DNA of 64,000 nt from an uncultured Rhodospirillaceae bacterium (GTDB taxonomy: Bacteria > Pseudomonadota > Alphaproteobacteria > Rhodospirillales > Casp-alpha2). The translations under genes were made by a program, and so were the position numbers. Positions within the stretch are counted from its first letter, which is position 1. Every line of letters begins with the position of its first letter. The stretch is taken from positions 1 through 64,000 of the forward strand of contig CAJWCU010000012.1 of assembly GCA_913030825.1 (NCBI GenBank), in the 5' to 3' direction. Positions 9,515-18,071 of the stretch are shown here, one piece after another. The notes beneath the pieces were generated by a model, which was given only the letters and a program-made list of their open reading frames with translations, was not told the DNA's origin and ran no database searches.

Positions 9515-11293
9515 CTATTCGTGCCCCAGTTCCTCGCGGCGGCGTTCCATCAATACCCGGTTGAACTCGGTCATCACGTCGTCATGGGTGACGGCACCCA
9601 CCAGGGTCCGGTCCAGATCGCTTTCCGTCACCGGAATGATGCTTTCCCCGGACCGGTCCATCAACTGGACCGCCGCCCCGATGTCGTCGTGCCGGGACAG
9701 CATGGGCGGATGGGGCCGGGCCACGTCGCTGGCGTTGACTAGGCCGTCCAGGTCGTGATCGAAGGCGAAATCGCTGAGATCGGACAACGTGATGGTGCCG
9801 TGCAACTCACCGTTGTCGCGCACCACGAACAATTCGCCGACGGACGAATCCTGCAGAAGATGGCGCAGCGTCTCCAGATCCGTGCTCATGGTGACGGTCG
9901 ACAGATTGCTGCGCATCACCGCGTTGATGGCGATGGTCTGCATCACTTCCGATTCGATGCCTTGCTTCAGGTCCATACCCCGTTCGCGAAGCTGCCGGAC
10001 GAAGAACGACCGGTCGTAGAAATGGTGGGAGAACTCGGACGCGACGACGACGGCGACCATGACCGCCAGGGTCAGGGTGTAATCGGAGGTCATCTCGAAG
10101 ATGATCAGGGTGGTCGAGATTGGCGCCCCCAGGACCGCCGCCGCGACCGCCCCCATGCCGACAACCGTATAGGCGGGCACGCCCGCGGACAGGTCGGGGA
10201 AGATGCTGGTCGCGACGATGCCGTAGGCCCCGCCGCAGACCGCGCCGACGACCAGGGCCGGCGAGAACACGCCGCCGGAAAATCCCCAGCCCAGCGATAT
10301 CGCCGTGGCGATGATCTTGGCCGCCAGGATGATCAGCAAGGTGCCGAAACCGTAGGCGTGCAGCATGGCGTCCTCGGTCACGCCGTAACCGACGCCCAGG
10401 ACCTGCGGCATCACCAAGGCCATGGCGCCGATCGCCAGGCCCGCGACCGCCGGTTTGGTCCAGGACGGGATCGGCGTGCGTTTCGACAACTCCGTCGCGA
10501 CGACGATGGAATGCATCAGCAGGATGGCGCAGACGGCACAGGCGACGCCCAACCCGACGAATGCCGGAAACTCCCAGAACGAGGCGAGCGGATTATTGAC
10601 CAGGGCGAAGGCCGGAAAATCGCCGAAGTAGTAGCGTGAGATCGCCGTTCCCGCGACCGAGGCGACGACGACCGGCGCGAAGGCCTTCAACGCGTAATGA
10701 CCGATGACGACTTCGTTGGCGAACAAGGCCCCGGCCAGCGGCGCGTTGAACGATCCCGCGACCGCCGCCGCCACGCCGCAGCCCAGCAGCGTTCGGTTCA
10801 GCGACCGGGTCAGGTGCAGGCGCCGGGCCAGCCATGCGCCCAACGACGCACCCAAGTGAACGGCGGGGCCTTCCCGCCCGACCGAAGCGCCGGCCCCGAT
10901 GGACAGGGCGCTGGCGATCGCCGACAGGAGGCCGACGCGGGACGACATCCAACCGCCGTGAATCTGTTCCGCCTCGATCACGTCGGCGACCCCCTGGGAG
11001 CGTCGACCCGGCAGGAAAAAATAAATGAACAGGCCGACAACCAGGCCACCGGCGGCAGGCGCCAGCAGGACCTGCCACCAGGGCAGGCGCGCGACGTGCA
11101 TGGACAGGCGGTCGTGGTCGGTGCCGTAGACCGCCATCTGGACCAGGTCGATGGCTTCGCGGAAAAGGACGACGGCGGCACCCGACGCGCAGCCGACAAC
11201 CAACGCGAGGACCATCAAGACCAGATGGTCGTTGCGGATCACACGTCGGAGCGCCAGCAGAAGCTGCGCGAATTTGAATTGTGGATTTACCAT
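9515..11293 (-). CDS. CLC-family chloride transporter/channel with CBS pair
   Basis: A 592-aa inner-membrane protein: CLC membrane domain (about 1-440) followed by two CBS domains (about 455-580), which in this family bind adenine nucleotides. The gating glutamate is present in GREGPAVHLG (Glu141). The position equivalent to the E. coli ClcA internal proton glutamate (E203) appears to be Val195, in the segment GALFANEVVIG; the preceding Glu194 matches E202. A Val there is usual in CLC channels rather than H+/Cl- antiporters. The start at 11293 has GGGAAG upstream. It is not obviously part of a larger operon. Direction and ion selectivity cannot be settled from sequence. Confidence 0.92.
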   Translation of the reverse strand: MVNPQFKFAQLLLALRRVIRNDHLVLMVLALVVGCASGAAVVLFREAIDLVQMAVYGTDHDRLSMHVARLPWWQVLLAPAAGGLVVGLFIYFFLPGRRSQGVADVIEAEQIHGGWMSSRVGLLSAIASALSIGAGASVGREGPAVHLGASLGAWLARRLHLTRSLNRTLLGCGVAAAVAGSFNAPLAGALFANEVVIGHYALKAFAPVVVASVAGTAISRYYFGDFPAFALVNNPLASFWEFPAFVGLGVACAVCAILLMHSIVVATELSKRTPIPSWTKPAVAGLAIGAMALVMPQVLGVGYGVTEDAMLHAYGFGTLLIILAAKIIATAISLGWGFSGGVFSPALVVGAVCGGAYGIVATSIFPDLSAGVPAYTVVGMGAVAAAVLGAPISTTLIIFEMTSDYTLTLAVMVAVVVASEFSHHFYDRSFFVRQLRERGMDLKQGIESEVMQTIAINAVMRSNLSTVTMSTDLETLRHLLQDSSVGELFVVRDNGELHGTITLSDLSDFAFDHDLDGLVNASDVARPHPPMLSRHDDIGAAVQLMDRSGESIIPVTESDLDRTLVGAVTHDDVMTEFNRVLMERRREELGHE

Positions 11294-11400
11294 CGTCTTC
11301 CCGCCCGCATGATAGGACGAGAAGGTTAATCAGGTCTCTACCTCAATGCCTTATAACGAAAACTTGAAAGCGCGGAGGAAGATTTGACGGGCGCCCGGTT

Positions 11401-11422
11401 CGGGTCGGCCGGGGCCGACCCG
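11401..11422. other. GC-rich stem-loop after phoB
   Basis: A perfect 9-bp stem (CGGGTCGGC / GCCGACCCG) with a 4-base loop lies just beyond the phoB stop codon. There is no T-run on either side, so it is more likely an mRNA 3' end-stabilising or Rho-associated hairpin than a classical terminator. Confidence 0.5.
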
Positions 11423-11433
11423 CCGGTCAGGCG

Positions 11434-12126
11434 TCAATCGGGCGAGGAATCCAGGGCGTAGCCCGCCGACCGCACGGTGCGGATCAGGTCGGGGCGGCCT
11501 TCGGTGTTCAACGCCTTTCGCAGGCGCCGGATATGGACATCCACGGTCCGCGATTCGACGTAGATGTCACGGCCCCAGACCCGGTCGAGCAGCTGTTCGC
11601 GGGAATAGACCCGGCCCGGCTTTTCCAGGAACACGCGCAGCAGGCGGAATTCCGTCGGGCCCAGGCGGACCAACTCGTCCCCCCGGTAAACCCGGTGTTC
11701 CTCCAAGTCCATGGTCAGATCGGCGTAGCTCAGGACGTCGTCGACCCGTTCCGGATGGGCCCGGCGCAGCACGGCGCGGACCCGGGCGATCAACTCGTTC
11801 GGCGAGAACGGCTTGACGACGTAGTCGTCGGCGCCGGAATCCAGGCCGCGGATGCGGTCCGCTTCCTCGCCCCGGGCCGTCAGCATGATGATCGGCAATC
11901 CCTTGTTCTCGGGTTTGCGCCGCAACTGGCGGCAAACTTCGATGCCCGACAGGTTGGGCAGCATCCAGTCCAGGATGACCAGCGAGGGGTCTTCTTCCTC
12001 GACCGCGACGACGGCGGTTTCGCCGTCGCCGACGACGACGGCGTTGAAGCCTTCCTTCGACAGATTGTAGCGAACGAGTTCCGCCAGCGACGGGTCGTCC
12101 TCCACGATGAGGATGTTCTTGCTCAT
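11434..12126 (-). CDS. phoB: Phosphate regulon response regulator PhoB
   Basis: A 230-aa OmpR/PhoB-family regulator. The N-terminal receiver has the acidic pair in VEDDPSL, phospho-acceptor Asp in VILDWMLP, Thr in MLTARG and Lys in YVVKPF. The C-terminal winged helix ends with the usual TVDVHIRRLRKAL...TVRSAGYAL. When phosphorylated by PhoR, PhoB dimers bind Pho boxes such as those at 17806-17849 and 19685-19706. It is the last gene of the pst block, just after phoU. An in-frame ATG nine bases upstream (12135) is also possible; the 12126 start gives the MSKNILIVEDD N-terminus usual for PhoB. Confidence 0.95.
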   Translation of the reverse strand: MSKNILIVEDDPSLAELVRYNLSKEGFNAVVVGDGETAVVAVEEEDPSLVILDWMLPNLSGIEVCRQLRRKPENKGLPIIMLTARGEEADRIRGLDSGADDYVVKPFSPNELIARVRAVLRRAHPERVDDVLSYADLTMDLEEHRVYRGDELVRLGPTEFRLLRVFLEKPGRVYSREQLLDRVWGRDIYVESRTVDVHIRRLRKALNTEGRPDLIRTVRSAGYALDSSPD

Positions 12127-12144
12127 GATCCCCATGTCCCGGAG

Positions 12145-12861
12145 TTATTCCGCTTCATGTTCGACGACGGTGAAGCTCGACGCGTCGCTTTTTTCGCGCT
12201 CGTCGACCGGAGGCTCGCCGTTGACCAGATAATACACGTTTTCTGCGATGTTGGTGGCATGGTCGCCGATGCGCTCCAGATTCTTCGCCACGAACAGCAG
12301 ATGCGTGCAGGAGGTGATGGTCCGCGGGTCTTCCATCATGTAGGTCAGGATTTCCCGGAACAGGCTGGTGTGCAGCAGATCGGCGTCGGCGTCGCGGGCA
12401 CGAACGGCTTCGGCCTTGTCCACGTCGCGCGCGACATAGGCGTCCAGAACGTCCTTGATCATGCCCTGAACCAGGGTCGCCATGCGGTTGATGCTTTTGG
12501 CCGGGCCCAGGGGCGGCGACTGGGACAGCACCACCGAACGCTTGGCGATGTTCTTGGCGTAGTCGCCGATGCGTTCGATCAGGCTGGCCGTGCGCAGCGC
12601 CGTGATGGTGACGCGCAGGTCGTCCGCCATCGGCTGACGCAGGGCCAGGGTCGTGGTCGCATGGGTGTCCATGTCGGCCTCGAGCATGTCGATCTTCTTG
12701 TCGCCGGCGATCACGCGGTCGGCCAGTTCGGTATCCCGCTTGATCAAGGCTTCGATCGCGTCGGCCAATTGAACCTCGGCCAGTCCGCCCATCTCGGCGA
12801 TGGTGTTGTCCAGCTTCTTGAGATCTTCGTCGAAGGATTTGACGATATGTTCCGTATTCAT
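12145..12861 (-). CDS. phoU: Phosphate transport accessory protein PhoU
   Basis: A 238-aa all-helical protein with two PhoU repeats, each with the metal-binding pattern seen here as RIGDYAKNIAKR and RIGDHATNIAENV. PhoU links the Pst transporter to PhoR and holds the Pho regulon off when phosphate is plentiful. The start ATG at 12861 is preceded by GGGAGAAAG; an in-frame extension upstream would overlap pstB and is not conserved. It lies between pstB and phoB in the same operon. Confidence 0.95.
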   Translation of the reverse strand: MNTEHIVKSFDEDLKKLDNTIAEMGGLAEVQLADAIEALIKRDTELADRVIAGDKKIDMLEADMDTHATTTLALRQPMADDLRVTITALRTASLIERIGDYAKNIAKRSVVLSQSPPLGPAKSINRMATLVQGMIKDVLDAYVARDVDKAEAVRARDADADLLHTSLFREILTYMMEDPRTITSCTHLLFVAKNLERIGDHATNIAENVYYLVNGEPPVDEREKSDASSFTVVEHEAE

Positions 12862-12898
12862 TTGTAACTTTCTCCCGATGGCTCGCCGTTGGGTCGGC

Positions 12899-13720
12899 TC
12901 AGCCGAAGCGGCCGGTGATATAGCCCTGGGTGCGTTCATCCGTAGGATTGGTGAACATTTTCTCGGTTTCGTCGACCTCGACCAGATAACCCAGGTGGAA
13001 AAACGCGGTTTTCTGAGACACGCGGGCAGCCTGCTGCATCGAGTGGGTGACGATGACGATGGTGAAGTTGGAGCGCAGCTCGTCGATCAGTTCCTCGATC
13101 TTCGCCGTGGCGATGGGGTCCAGGGCCGAGCAGGGCTCGTCCATCAGGATCACTTCCGGCGACACGGCGACGGCGCGGGCGATGCACAGACGCTGTTGCT
13201 GCCCACCGGAAAGACCGGTGCCCGGCTGATCCAGGCGGTCCTTGACCTCGTTCCACAGGCCGGCTTTCTCAAGCGAGGTCTGAACGATCTGATCCAGGTC
13301 CGACTTGTTGTCGACCAGGCCGTGGATGCGCGGGCCGTAGGCGACGTTGTCGAAGATCGACTTGGGGAAGGGGTTCGGTTTCTGAAACACCATGCCGACC
13401 CGGGCCCGCAGGTGCACGACATCGACGTTCTTGTCGTAGATGTCTTCACCGTCGAGCGCGATGCTGCCTTCGACGCGGCAGATGTCGATGGTGTCGTTCA
13501 TGCGGTTCAGCGACCTGAGGAAGGTCGACTTGCCGCAGCCCGACGGGCCGATCAGCGAGGTGACCTCGTTTTCATTGATGTCCAGGTCGACATCGAACAG
13601 GGCCTGTTTCTCGCCGTAGAAGACTTTGACCTTGTCGGCCTTGATTTTGATGCCGGGGGCGGCGTCGCTCTGGGTCACGGGGGTCGCTCCGGTCGTGTCC
13701 TGGGAAATGCTCTGATTCAT
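12899..13720 (-). CDS. pstB: Phosphate ABC transporter ATP-binding protein PstB
   Basis: A 273-aa ABC ATPase. Walker [10 protein letters not shown], signature [14 protein letters not shown], Walker [14 protein letters not shown] and the switch His in [11 protein letters not shown] are all intact, and the PstB-specific [11 protein letters not shown] segment is present. A 30-residue N-terminal extension precedes the ABC core, as in other Alphaproteobacteria. It energises phosphate import with PstC and PstA. It sits 13 bases downstream of pstA and is followed by phoU. Confidence 0.97.
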   Translation of the reverse strand: MNQSISQDTTGATPVTQSDAAPGIKIKADKVKVFYGEKQALFDVDLDINENEVTSLIGPSGCGKSTFLRSLNRMNDTIDICRVEGSIALDGEDIYDKNVDVVHLRARVGMVFQKPNPFPKSIFDNVAYGPRIHGLVDNKSDLDQIVQTSLEKAGLWNEVKDRLDQPGTGLSGGQQQRLCIARAVAVSPEVILMDEPCSALDPIATAKIEELIDELRSNFTIVIVTHSMQQAARVSQKTAFFHLGYLVEVDETEKMFTNPTDERTQGYITGRFG

Positions 13721-13733
13721 GGCTATGCCATCC

Positions 13734-15062
13734 TTACCATTTTCTTTCGAAACGTTTGCGCAGGAAAACCGCGCTCACATTCATGAAGACCAAGAAGGCC
13801 AACAGCACGCAGATGGCCGCCGAGGTCCGTTCGACGAAGGCGCGTTCCGGAGAATCGGCCCAGATGTAGATTTGCACCGGCAGAACCGTGGAGGGATCCA
13901 ACGGGCCCTGCGGAATGTCGACGATGAAGGCGACCATGCCGATCATCAGAAGCGGCGCCGTTTCGCCCAGTGCCTGGGCCATGCCGATGATGGTTCCGGT
14001 CAGGATGCCCGGCATGGCGAGCGGCAGGACGTGGTGGGTGATGACCTGCAGCGGCGAAGCGCCGAGACCGTAAGCGGCCTCGCGGATCGACGGCGGCACC
14101 GATTTCAAGGCCGAGCGGGCGGCGATGATGATTGTCGGCAAGGTCATCAAGGCGAGCACCAGGCCGCCGACCACGGGGGCCGAGCGGGGCATGCCGAAGA
14201 AGTTGATGAACACCGCCAGACCCAGCAGGCCGAACACGATGGACGGAACCGCCGCCAGGTTGTTGATGTTGACCTCGATGGTCTGGGTCCATTTGTTGAC
14301 CGGGGCGAATTCTTCCAGATAGATCGCCGCCGAGACGGCCAGCGGGAAGGACACCAGCAGCGTCACCAGCATGGTGAACAGCGAGCCCATGGCCGCCCCG
14401 CGGATACCCGCCAGTTCCGGTTCGCGGCTGTCGCCGGCGGTGAAGAAGGTGGTGTTGAACACCGTTTCCACCAGGCCCCGGTTTTCCAGCCGTTCGAACC
14501 AGGCGATCTGCTTGTCCTTCACCCGGCGTTCGGCCTCGGGCAGGTTGCGGTCGATCTGGCCTTTATTCAACTGGTCGATATCGTCCGACAGCGGCATCTG
14601 AATGGTCACCCGTTCGCCGATCAGGTCCGGGTTCTTGAGAACCTGGTCGCGGATTTCGAACACGGCGCCGGGGCTGATCATTTCGAACAACTGGCGCTTG
14701 TCGCGGCGCGACGTGACGTCCGGGAACAGGTCGAAGAAAGCCTGGCGGATGATCGTGCGGTAATTGGCCCGCGACAGAACCTGCGGGTCGCGCGTGCCGT
14801 CGGGATCGATGTCCTGCGGGTACAGCGTGACTTCCAGGTTGATCATCGTCTGGGTGAAGGCGGGGACCGCCTTGCCGATGATGGTCGTGAACAACAGGCC
14901 CAGCATGCAGATGGCGAAGAAGATCGCCAGGATGCCGTACATTTGGAACCGTTTCTCGGCCGCGTAGCGGCGTTTCAGGCTCTTGCGCACGGCCTCGCCG
15001 GAATTACGGGTCGTGAGACCCCCGCCGGTGTTGCCGTTCATGGTGGTGGCCGCGTCAGTCAT
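13734..15062 (-). CDS. pstA: Phosphate ABC transporter permease PstA (long form)
   Basis: A 442-aa inner-membrane permease. The C-terminal half is the usual six-helix binding-protein-dependent permease with an EAA loop ([30 protein letters not shown] region). The N-terminal half holds one helix (about 42-65) and a large extracytoplasmic domain (about 66-220) of the DUF3333 type, found in alphaproteobacterial PstA but absent in the enteric protein. The start codon overlaps the pstC stop (ATGACTGA), so the two permeases are translationally coupled. Confidence 0.95.
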   Translation of the reverse strand: MTDAATTMNGNTGGGLTTRNSGEAVRKSLKRRYAAEKRFQMYGILAIFFAICMLGLLFTTIIGKAVPAFTQTMINLEVTLYPQDIDPDGTRDPQVLSRANYRTIIRQAFFDLFPDVTSRRDKRQLFEMISPGAVFEIRDQVLKNPDLIGERVTIQMPLSDDIDQLNKGQIDRNLPEAERRVKDKQIAWFERLENRGLVETVFNTTFFTAGDSREPELAGIRGAAMGSLFTMLVTLLVSFPLAVSAAIYLEEFAPVNKWTQTIEVNINNLAAVPSIVFGLLGLAVFINFFGMPRSAPVVGGLVLALMTLPTIIIAARSALKSVPPSIREAAYGLGASPLQVITHHVLPLAMPGILTGTIIGMAQALGETAPLLMIGMVAFIVDIPQGPLDPSTVLPVQIYIWADSPERAFVERTSAAICVLLAFLVFMNVSAVFLRKRFERKW

Positions 15063-16440
15063 ATTGCTCTCGATATTTGTTGACGATGGTCAGGGCGATG
15101 ATGTTCAGCACCAGCGTGACGCAGAACAGGATGAGGCCGAGGGCGAAGGCGGCCAGCGTCTTGGCGCTGTCGAATTCCTGGTCGCCGACCAGGAGCGTGA
15201 CGATCTGCACCGTGACGGTGGTCACCGCTTCGAAGGGGTTGGCCGTCAGATTGGCGGCCAGGCCGGCGGCCATGACGACGATCATGGTTTCACCGATCGC
15301 GCGCGATACGGCCAGCAGCAGCGAGCCGACGATGCCTGGCAACGCCGCCGGCAGGATCACCTGGCGGATGGTCTCCGACTTGGTCGCACCCAGGCCGTAG
15401 GAGCCTTCGCGCAGCGATTGCGGCACCGCCGACATCACGTCGTCCGACAGGGACGAAACGAAGGGGATGATCATGATGCCCATGACCATGCCCGCGGCCA
15501 GCGCGCTTTCCGATGAGATGGTCAGGCCGAAATCAAGACCCCAGTCGCGGAAGAACGGGGCCACGGTCAAGGCCGCAAAGAAGCCGTAGACGACGGTCGG
15601 GATGCCGGCCAGGATTTCCAGCATCGGCTTGACCGTGCCGCGTACCTTGGACGGCGCGTATTCGGACATGTAGATCGCCGCCATCAGCCCGACGGGGGCG
15701 GCGACGCACATGGCGATCAGCGAGATCAGCATGGTGCCGGCCAGCAGCGGGATCGCGCCGAACAGGCCGGTGGCGCCGACCTGATCCTTGCGGATGGCGG
15801 TCTGCGGGCTCCATTCCAGGCCGAAGACGAAGTCCAGCGGGTGGACTTTTTCGAAGAACCGCAGCGATTCGAACAGCAGCGACAGGATGATGCCCAGCGT
15901 CGTCAGAACGGCGATGGTCGAACAGATGATCATGATGACCATGGCCGCCTTTTCGACGCTGTTGCGCGCCCGCAGTTCCGGCGCGATGCGCTGGCGGGCC
16001 AAAAGAATGCCACCGCAGGCGAGAACCACGAGGATGCCGGTCAGCAGCATCTTCGACATCGACTTGATGTGGGCATAGAAGTCGGCGGCGTCCTGCAAGG
16101 CGACGTCGACGACCTCGCGCGACGTCACGTCGCCGTGGGACAGGTTCTTGACGTCGTTGATCAGCAGCGAGAGTTCCGCCGCGGGCAGGTTCTGCTTATC
16201 GGCCGGCAGCGAGGCCACCAGCATGCCGTCGAGGATCGAGGTTTCGAACCCCATCCAGGCGAGCAGCAGAAGAAAGCCGGGTACCGCGCACCACAGGCCG
16301 ATGTAATAGCCATAGTAATTGGGCAGCGAGTGCAGGTTGCGGACATGACCGCCGGCCGTCGCGAGGGCGCGGGACCGGCCGAGGAAGTATCCGAAGATTG
16401 TCAGAAGGGCGAGGACGCCGAACAAGACGGGGAAGCTCAT
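15055..16440 (-). CDS. pstC: Phosphate ABC transporter permease PstC (long form)
   Basis: A 461-aa inner-membrane permease. The C-terminal part shows the permease EAA loop (REGSYGLGATKSETIRQVILPAALPGIVGS region) and GIPTVVYGFFAA, typical of PstC. The N-terminal 180 residues add two or three helices and an extracytoplasmic loop not found in E. coli PstC, matching the enlarged PstA. AAAGGAATT precedes the ATG. A strong stem-loop separates it from pstS upstream. Confidence 0.94.
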   Translation of the reverse strand: MSFPVLFGVLALLTIFGYFLGRSRALATAGGHVRNLHSLPNYYGYYIGLWCAVPGFLLLLAWMGFETSILDGMLVASLPADKQNLPAAELSLLINDVKNLSHGDVTSREVVDVALQDAADFYAHIKSMSKMLLTGILVVLACGGILLARQRIAPELRARNSVEKAAMVIMIICSTIAVLTTLGIILSLLFESLRFFEKVHPLDFVFGLEWSPQTAIRKDQVGATGLFGAIPLLAGTMLISLIAMCVAAPVGLMAAIYMSEYAPSKVRGTVKPMLEILAGIPTVVYGFFAALTVAPFFRDWGLDFGLTISSESALAAGMVMGIMIIPFVSSLSDDVMSAVPQSLREGSYGLGATKSETIRQVILPAALPGIVGSLLLAVSRAIGETMIVVMAAGLAANLTANPFEAVTTVTVQIVTLLVGDQEFDSAKTLAAFALGLILFCVTLVLNIIALTIVNKYREQYD

Positions 16441-16623
16441 GGCGCTTCAATTCCTTTGGTTCGCGTACCCGAAATTCGGGCAGGGGTCTGATATCGAAAA
16501 ACGAAAGGACTAAACGAAAGAGAAAAACAAAAATCGGGGATGTCGAAAATGACGGATCGTGGAAATGAAGGTTCTGAAAAAAGAAGCCGTAATTGCAGTC
16601 GAGAAGCTCAGGAAGGGCCGGGT

Positions 16624-16653
16624 GTTCCCGGAAGGCCGAGGCCTTCCGGGAAC
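16624..16653 (-). other. pstS-pstC intergenic stem-loop
   Basis: A perfect 13-bp inverted repeat (GTTCCCGGAAGGC / GCCTTCCGGGAAC) with a 4-base loop lies just after the pstS stop. It has no T-run on the minus strand. Such hairpins between the binding-protein gene and the permease genes usually shield the upstream mRNA from 3' exonucleases, which would give more PstS than PstC/A (inference). Confidence 0.75.
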
Positions 16654-16667
16654 GTGACCGGGGTAAC

Positions 16668-17708
16668 TTAGAGGTCGATGTTGTTGCGCAGGTTGGCGCC
16701 GTCTTCACGGAACTTGGTGCGCTCGGCATCACCCATCGGGATCAGACCCTTGTCGGTGAGGTAGCCGTCGGGGCCGAAGGCTTTATCCGCGGTGAATTCG
16801 GCGACGAATTCTTTCATGCCCGGGATCGAGCCGACGTGTGCCTTCTTGACGTAGAAGTACAGCGGGCGGGACACGGCATAGGAGCCGTCCGAGATCGCTT
16901 CGAAGGTCGGGGCCTTGCCGTCGATCAGGGAGCCCTGGATCTTGTCGGCGTTCTGATCGAGGAAGCTGTAGCCGAAGACACCGAAGGCTTTCGGGTTGGC
17001 TTCCAGCTTGCGGACGATCAGCACGTCGTTTTCGCCGGCTTCGACATAGGCGCCGTCTTCACGGATCGAGTGGCAGATCGCCTTGTACTTCTTCTTGTCC
17101 GTCTTCTTCATGGCCTTGATCCAGCCGATCTTCTTGCAGCCGCCTTCCATCGCCAGTTCGGCGAAGGCGTCACGGGTGCCGGAGGTCGGGGGCGGGCCCA
17201 GGACTTCGATCTTGACGTCGGGGAGGGACGGATCGACGTCTTTCCAGGTCTTGTTCGGGTTCGGGATCAGCTTGCCTTCGCCGGCCGGAACGTCCTTGGC
17301 CAGGGCCATGAAGATCTGCTGACGGGAGATCTTCATCTGCGGGGAAGCTTTGGAGTTGGCCATGACGATGCCGTCGTAACCGACTTTGATCTCGACGACG
17401 TCGGCGACGCCGTTCTTGGCGCAACGCTCGACTTCGGATTTCTTGATCCGGCGCGAGGCGTTGGTCATGTCCGGGTGCTGGGCGCCGATGCCGGCGCAGA
17501 ACAGCTTCAGGCCGCCGCCGGAACCGGTGCTTTCGACGACCGGGGTTTTGAATTTGGTGGTTTTGCCGAACTGTTCGGCGACGGCGGTCGAGAACGGAAA
17601 CACCGTCGACGAGCCGACGATCCGGATCTGGTCGCGCGCTTCGGCGGCGTTGGCCATCGAGAGGGCCATGCCGGCAACGGCGGCGATTGCAAGAGACTTG
17701 CGAATCAT
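16668..17708 (-). CDS. pstS: Periplasmic phosphate-binding protein PstS
   Basis: A 346-aa periplasmic binding protein with a Sec signal peptide (MIRKSLAIAAVAGMALSMA, cleavage near ANAAEA). The mature start IRIVGSSTVFPF is the phosphate-binding signature, with further ligand residues in ESTGSGGGLKLF and TSGTRDAF. It captures phosphate and hands it to PstC/PstA/PstB. TACGTAGGAG precedes the ATG. It is the first gene of the pst operon, with a Pho box about 100-140 bp upstream. Confidence 0.97.
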   Translation of the reverse strand: MIRKSLAIAAVAGMALSMANAAEARDQIRIVGSSTVFPFSTAVAEQFGKTTKFKTPVVESTGSGGGLKLFCAGIGAQHPDMTNASRRIKKSEVERCAKNGVADVVEIKVGYDGIVMANSKASPQMKISRQQIFMALAKDVPAGEGKLIPNPNKTWKDVDPSLPDVKIEVLGPPPTSGTRDAFAELAMEGGCKKIGWIKAMKKTDKKKYKAICHSIREDGAYVEAGENDVLIVRKLEANPKAFGVFGYSFLDQNADKIQGSLIDGKAPTFEAISDGSYAVSRPLYFYVKKAHVGSIPGMKEFVAEFTADKAFGPDGYLTDKGLIPMGDAERTKFREDGANLRNNIDL

Positions 17709-18071
17709 GGGTTGCTCCTACGTATCTTTAAGGGAAAACTGAGTTGTTCGTTCATTCGTTCGGAAAGCTCCCGCCCCCGAATGTCATCGCCGACAACCTA
17801 GGACCGTCACACGTCGTATTTATGACGTGTATGTTGCACTTTTATGACATCAACTTGTGAAAAACGGCGGAAATCCAAGGTTTTTTGCGATTTTCGAAAA
17901 TGACACCGCATGCGGATGTAACAAAAAATATGTCTATACATTTTGCACCCGCACAAACCTGCGCGGGAATCGTTGTCCGCTGACCCGCCGTCGGCGGGCC
18001 GACCCGGCGCCGAGGGCGCGCGGGCGGGATGGACGTGAAGTCGGGGGTTGGGCGCGGCGGCGCGGCCGGGC
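17709..18071 (-). promoter_or_regulatory. pst operon promoter region (363 bp, no gene)
   Basis: This stretch between pit and pstS is AT-rich near 17820-17950, unlike its surroundings, and holds the Pho box. The rest (17951-18071) is GC-rich sequence with no supportable gene. Confidence 0.7.
17806..17849 (-). promoter_or_regulatory. Pho box array upstream of pstS
   Basis: Read on the minus strand there are four consecutive 11-bp units: TGTCATAAAAG, TGCAACATACA, CGTCATAAATA and CGACGTGTGAC. PhoB binds direct 7-bp units (consensus CTGTCAT) spaced by an AT-rich 4 bp. Units 1 and 3 are close matches and units 2 and 4 weaker, so two PhoB dimers could bind side by side. The array lies about 100 bp upstream of the pstS start. 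Confidence 0.8.
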
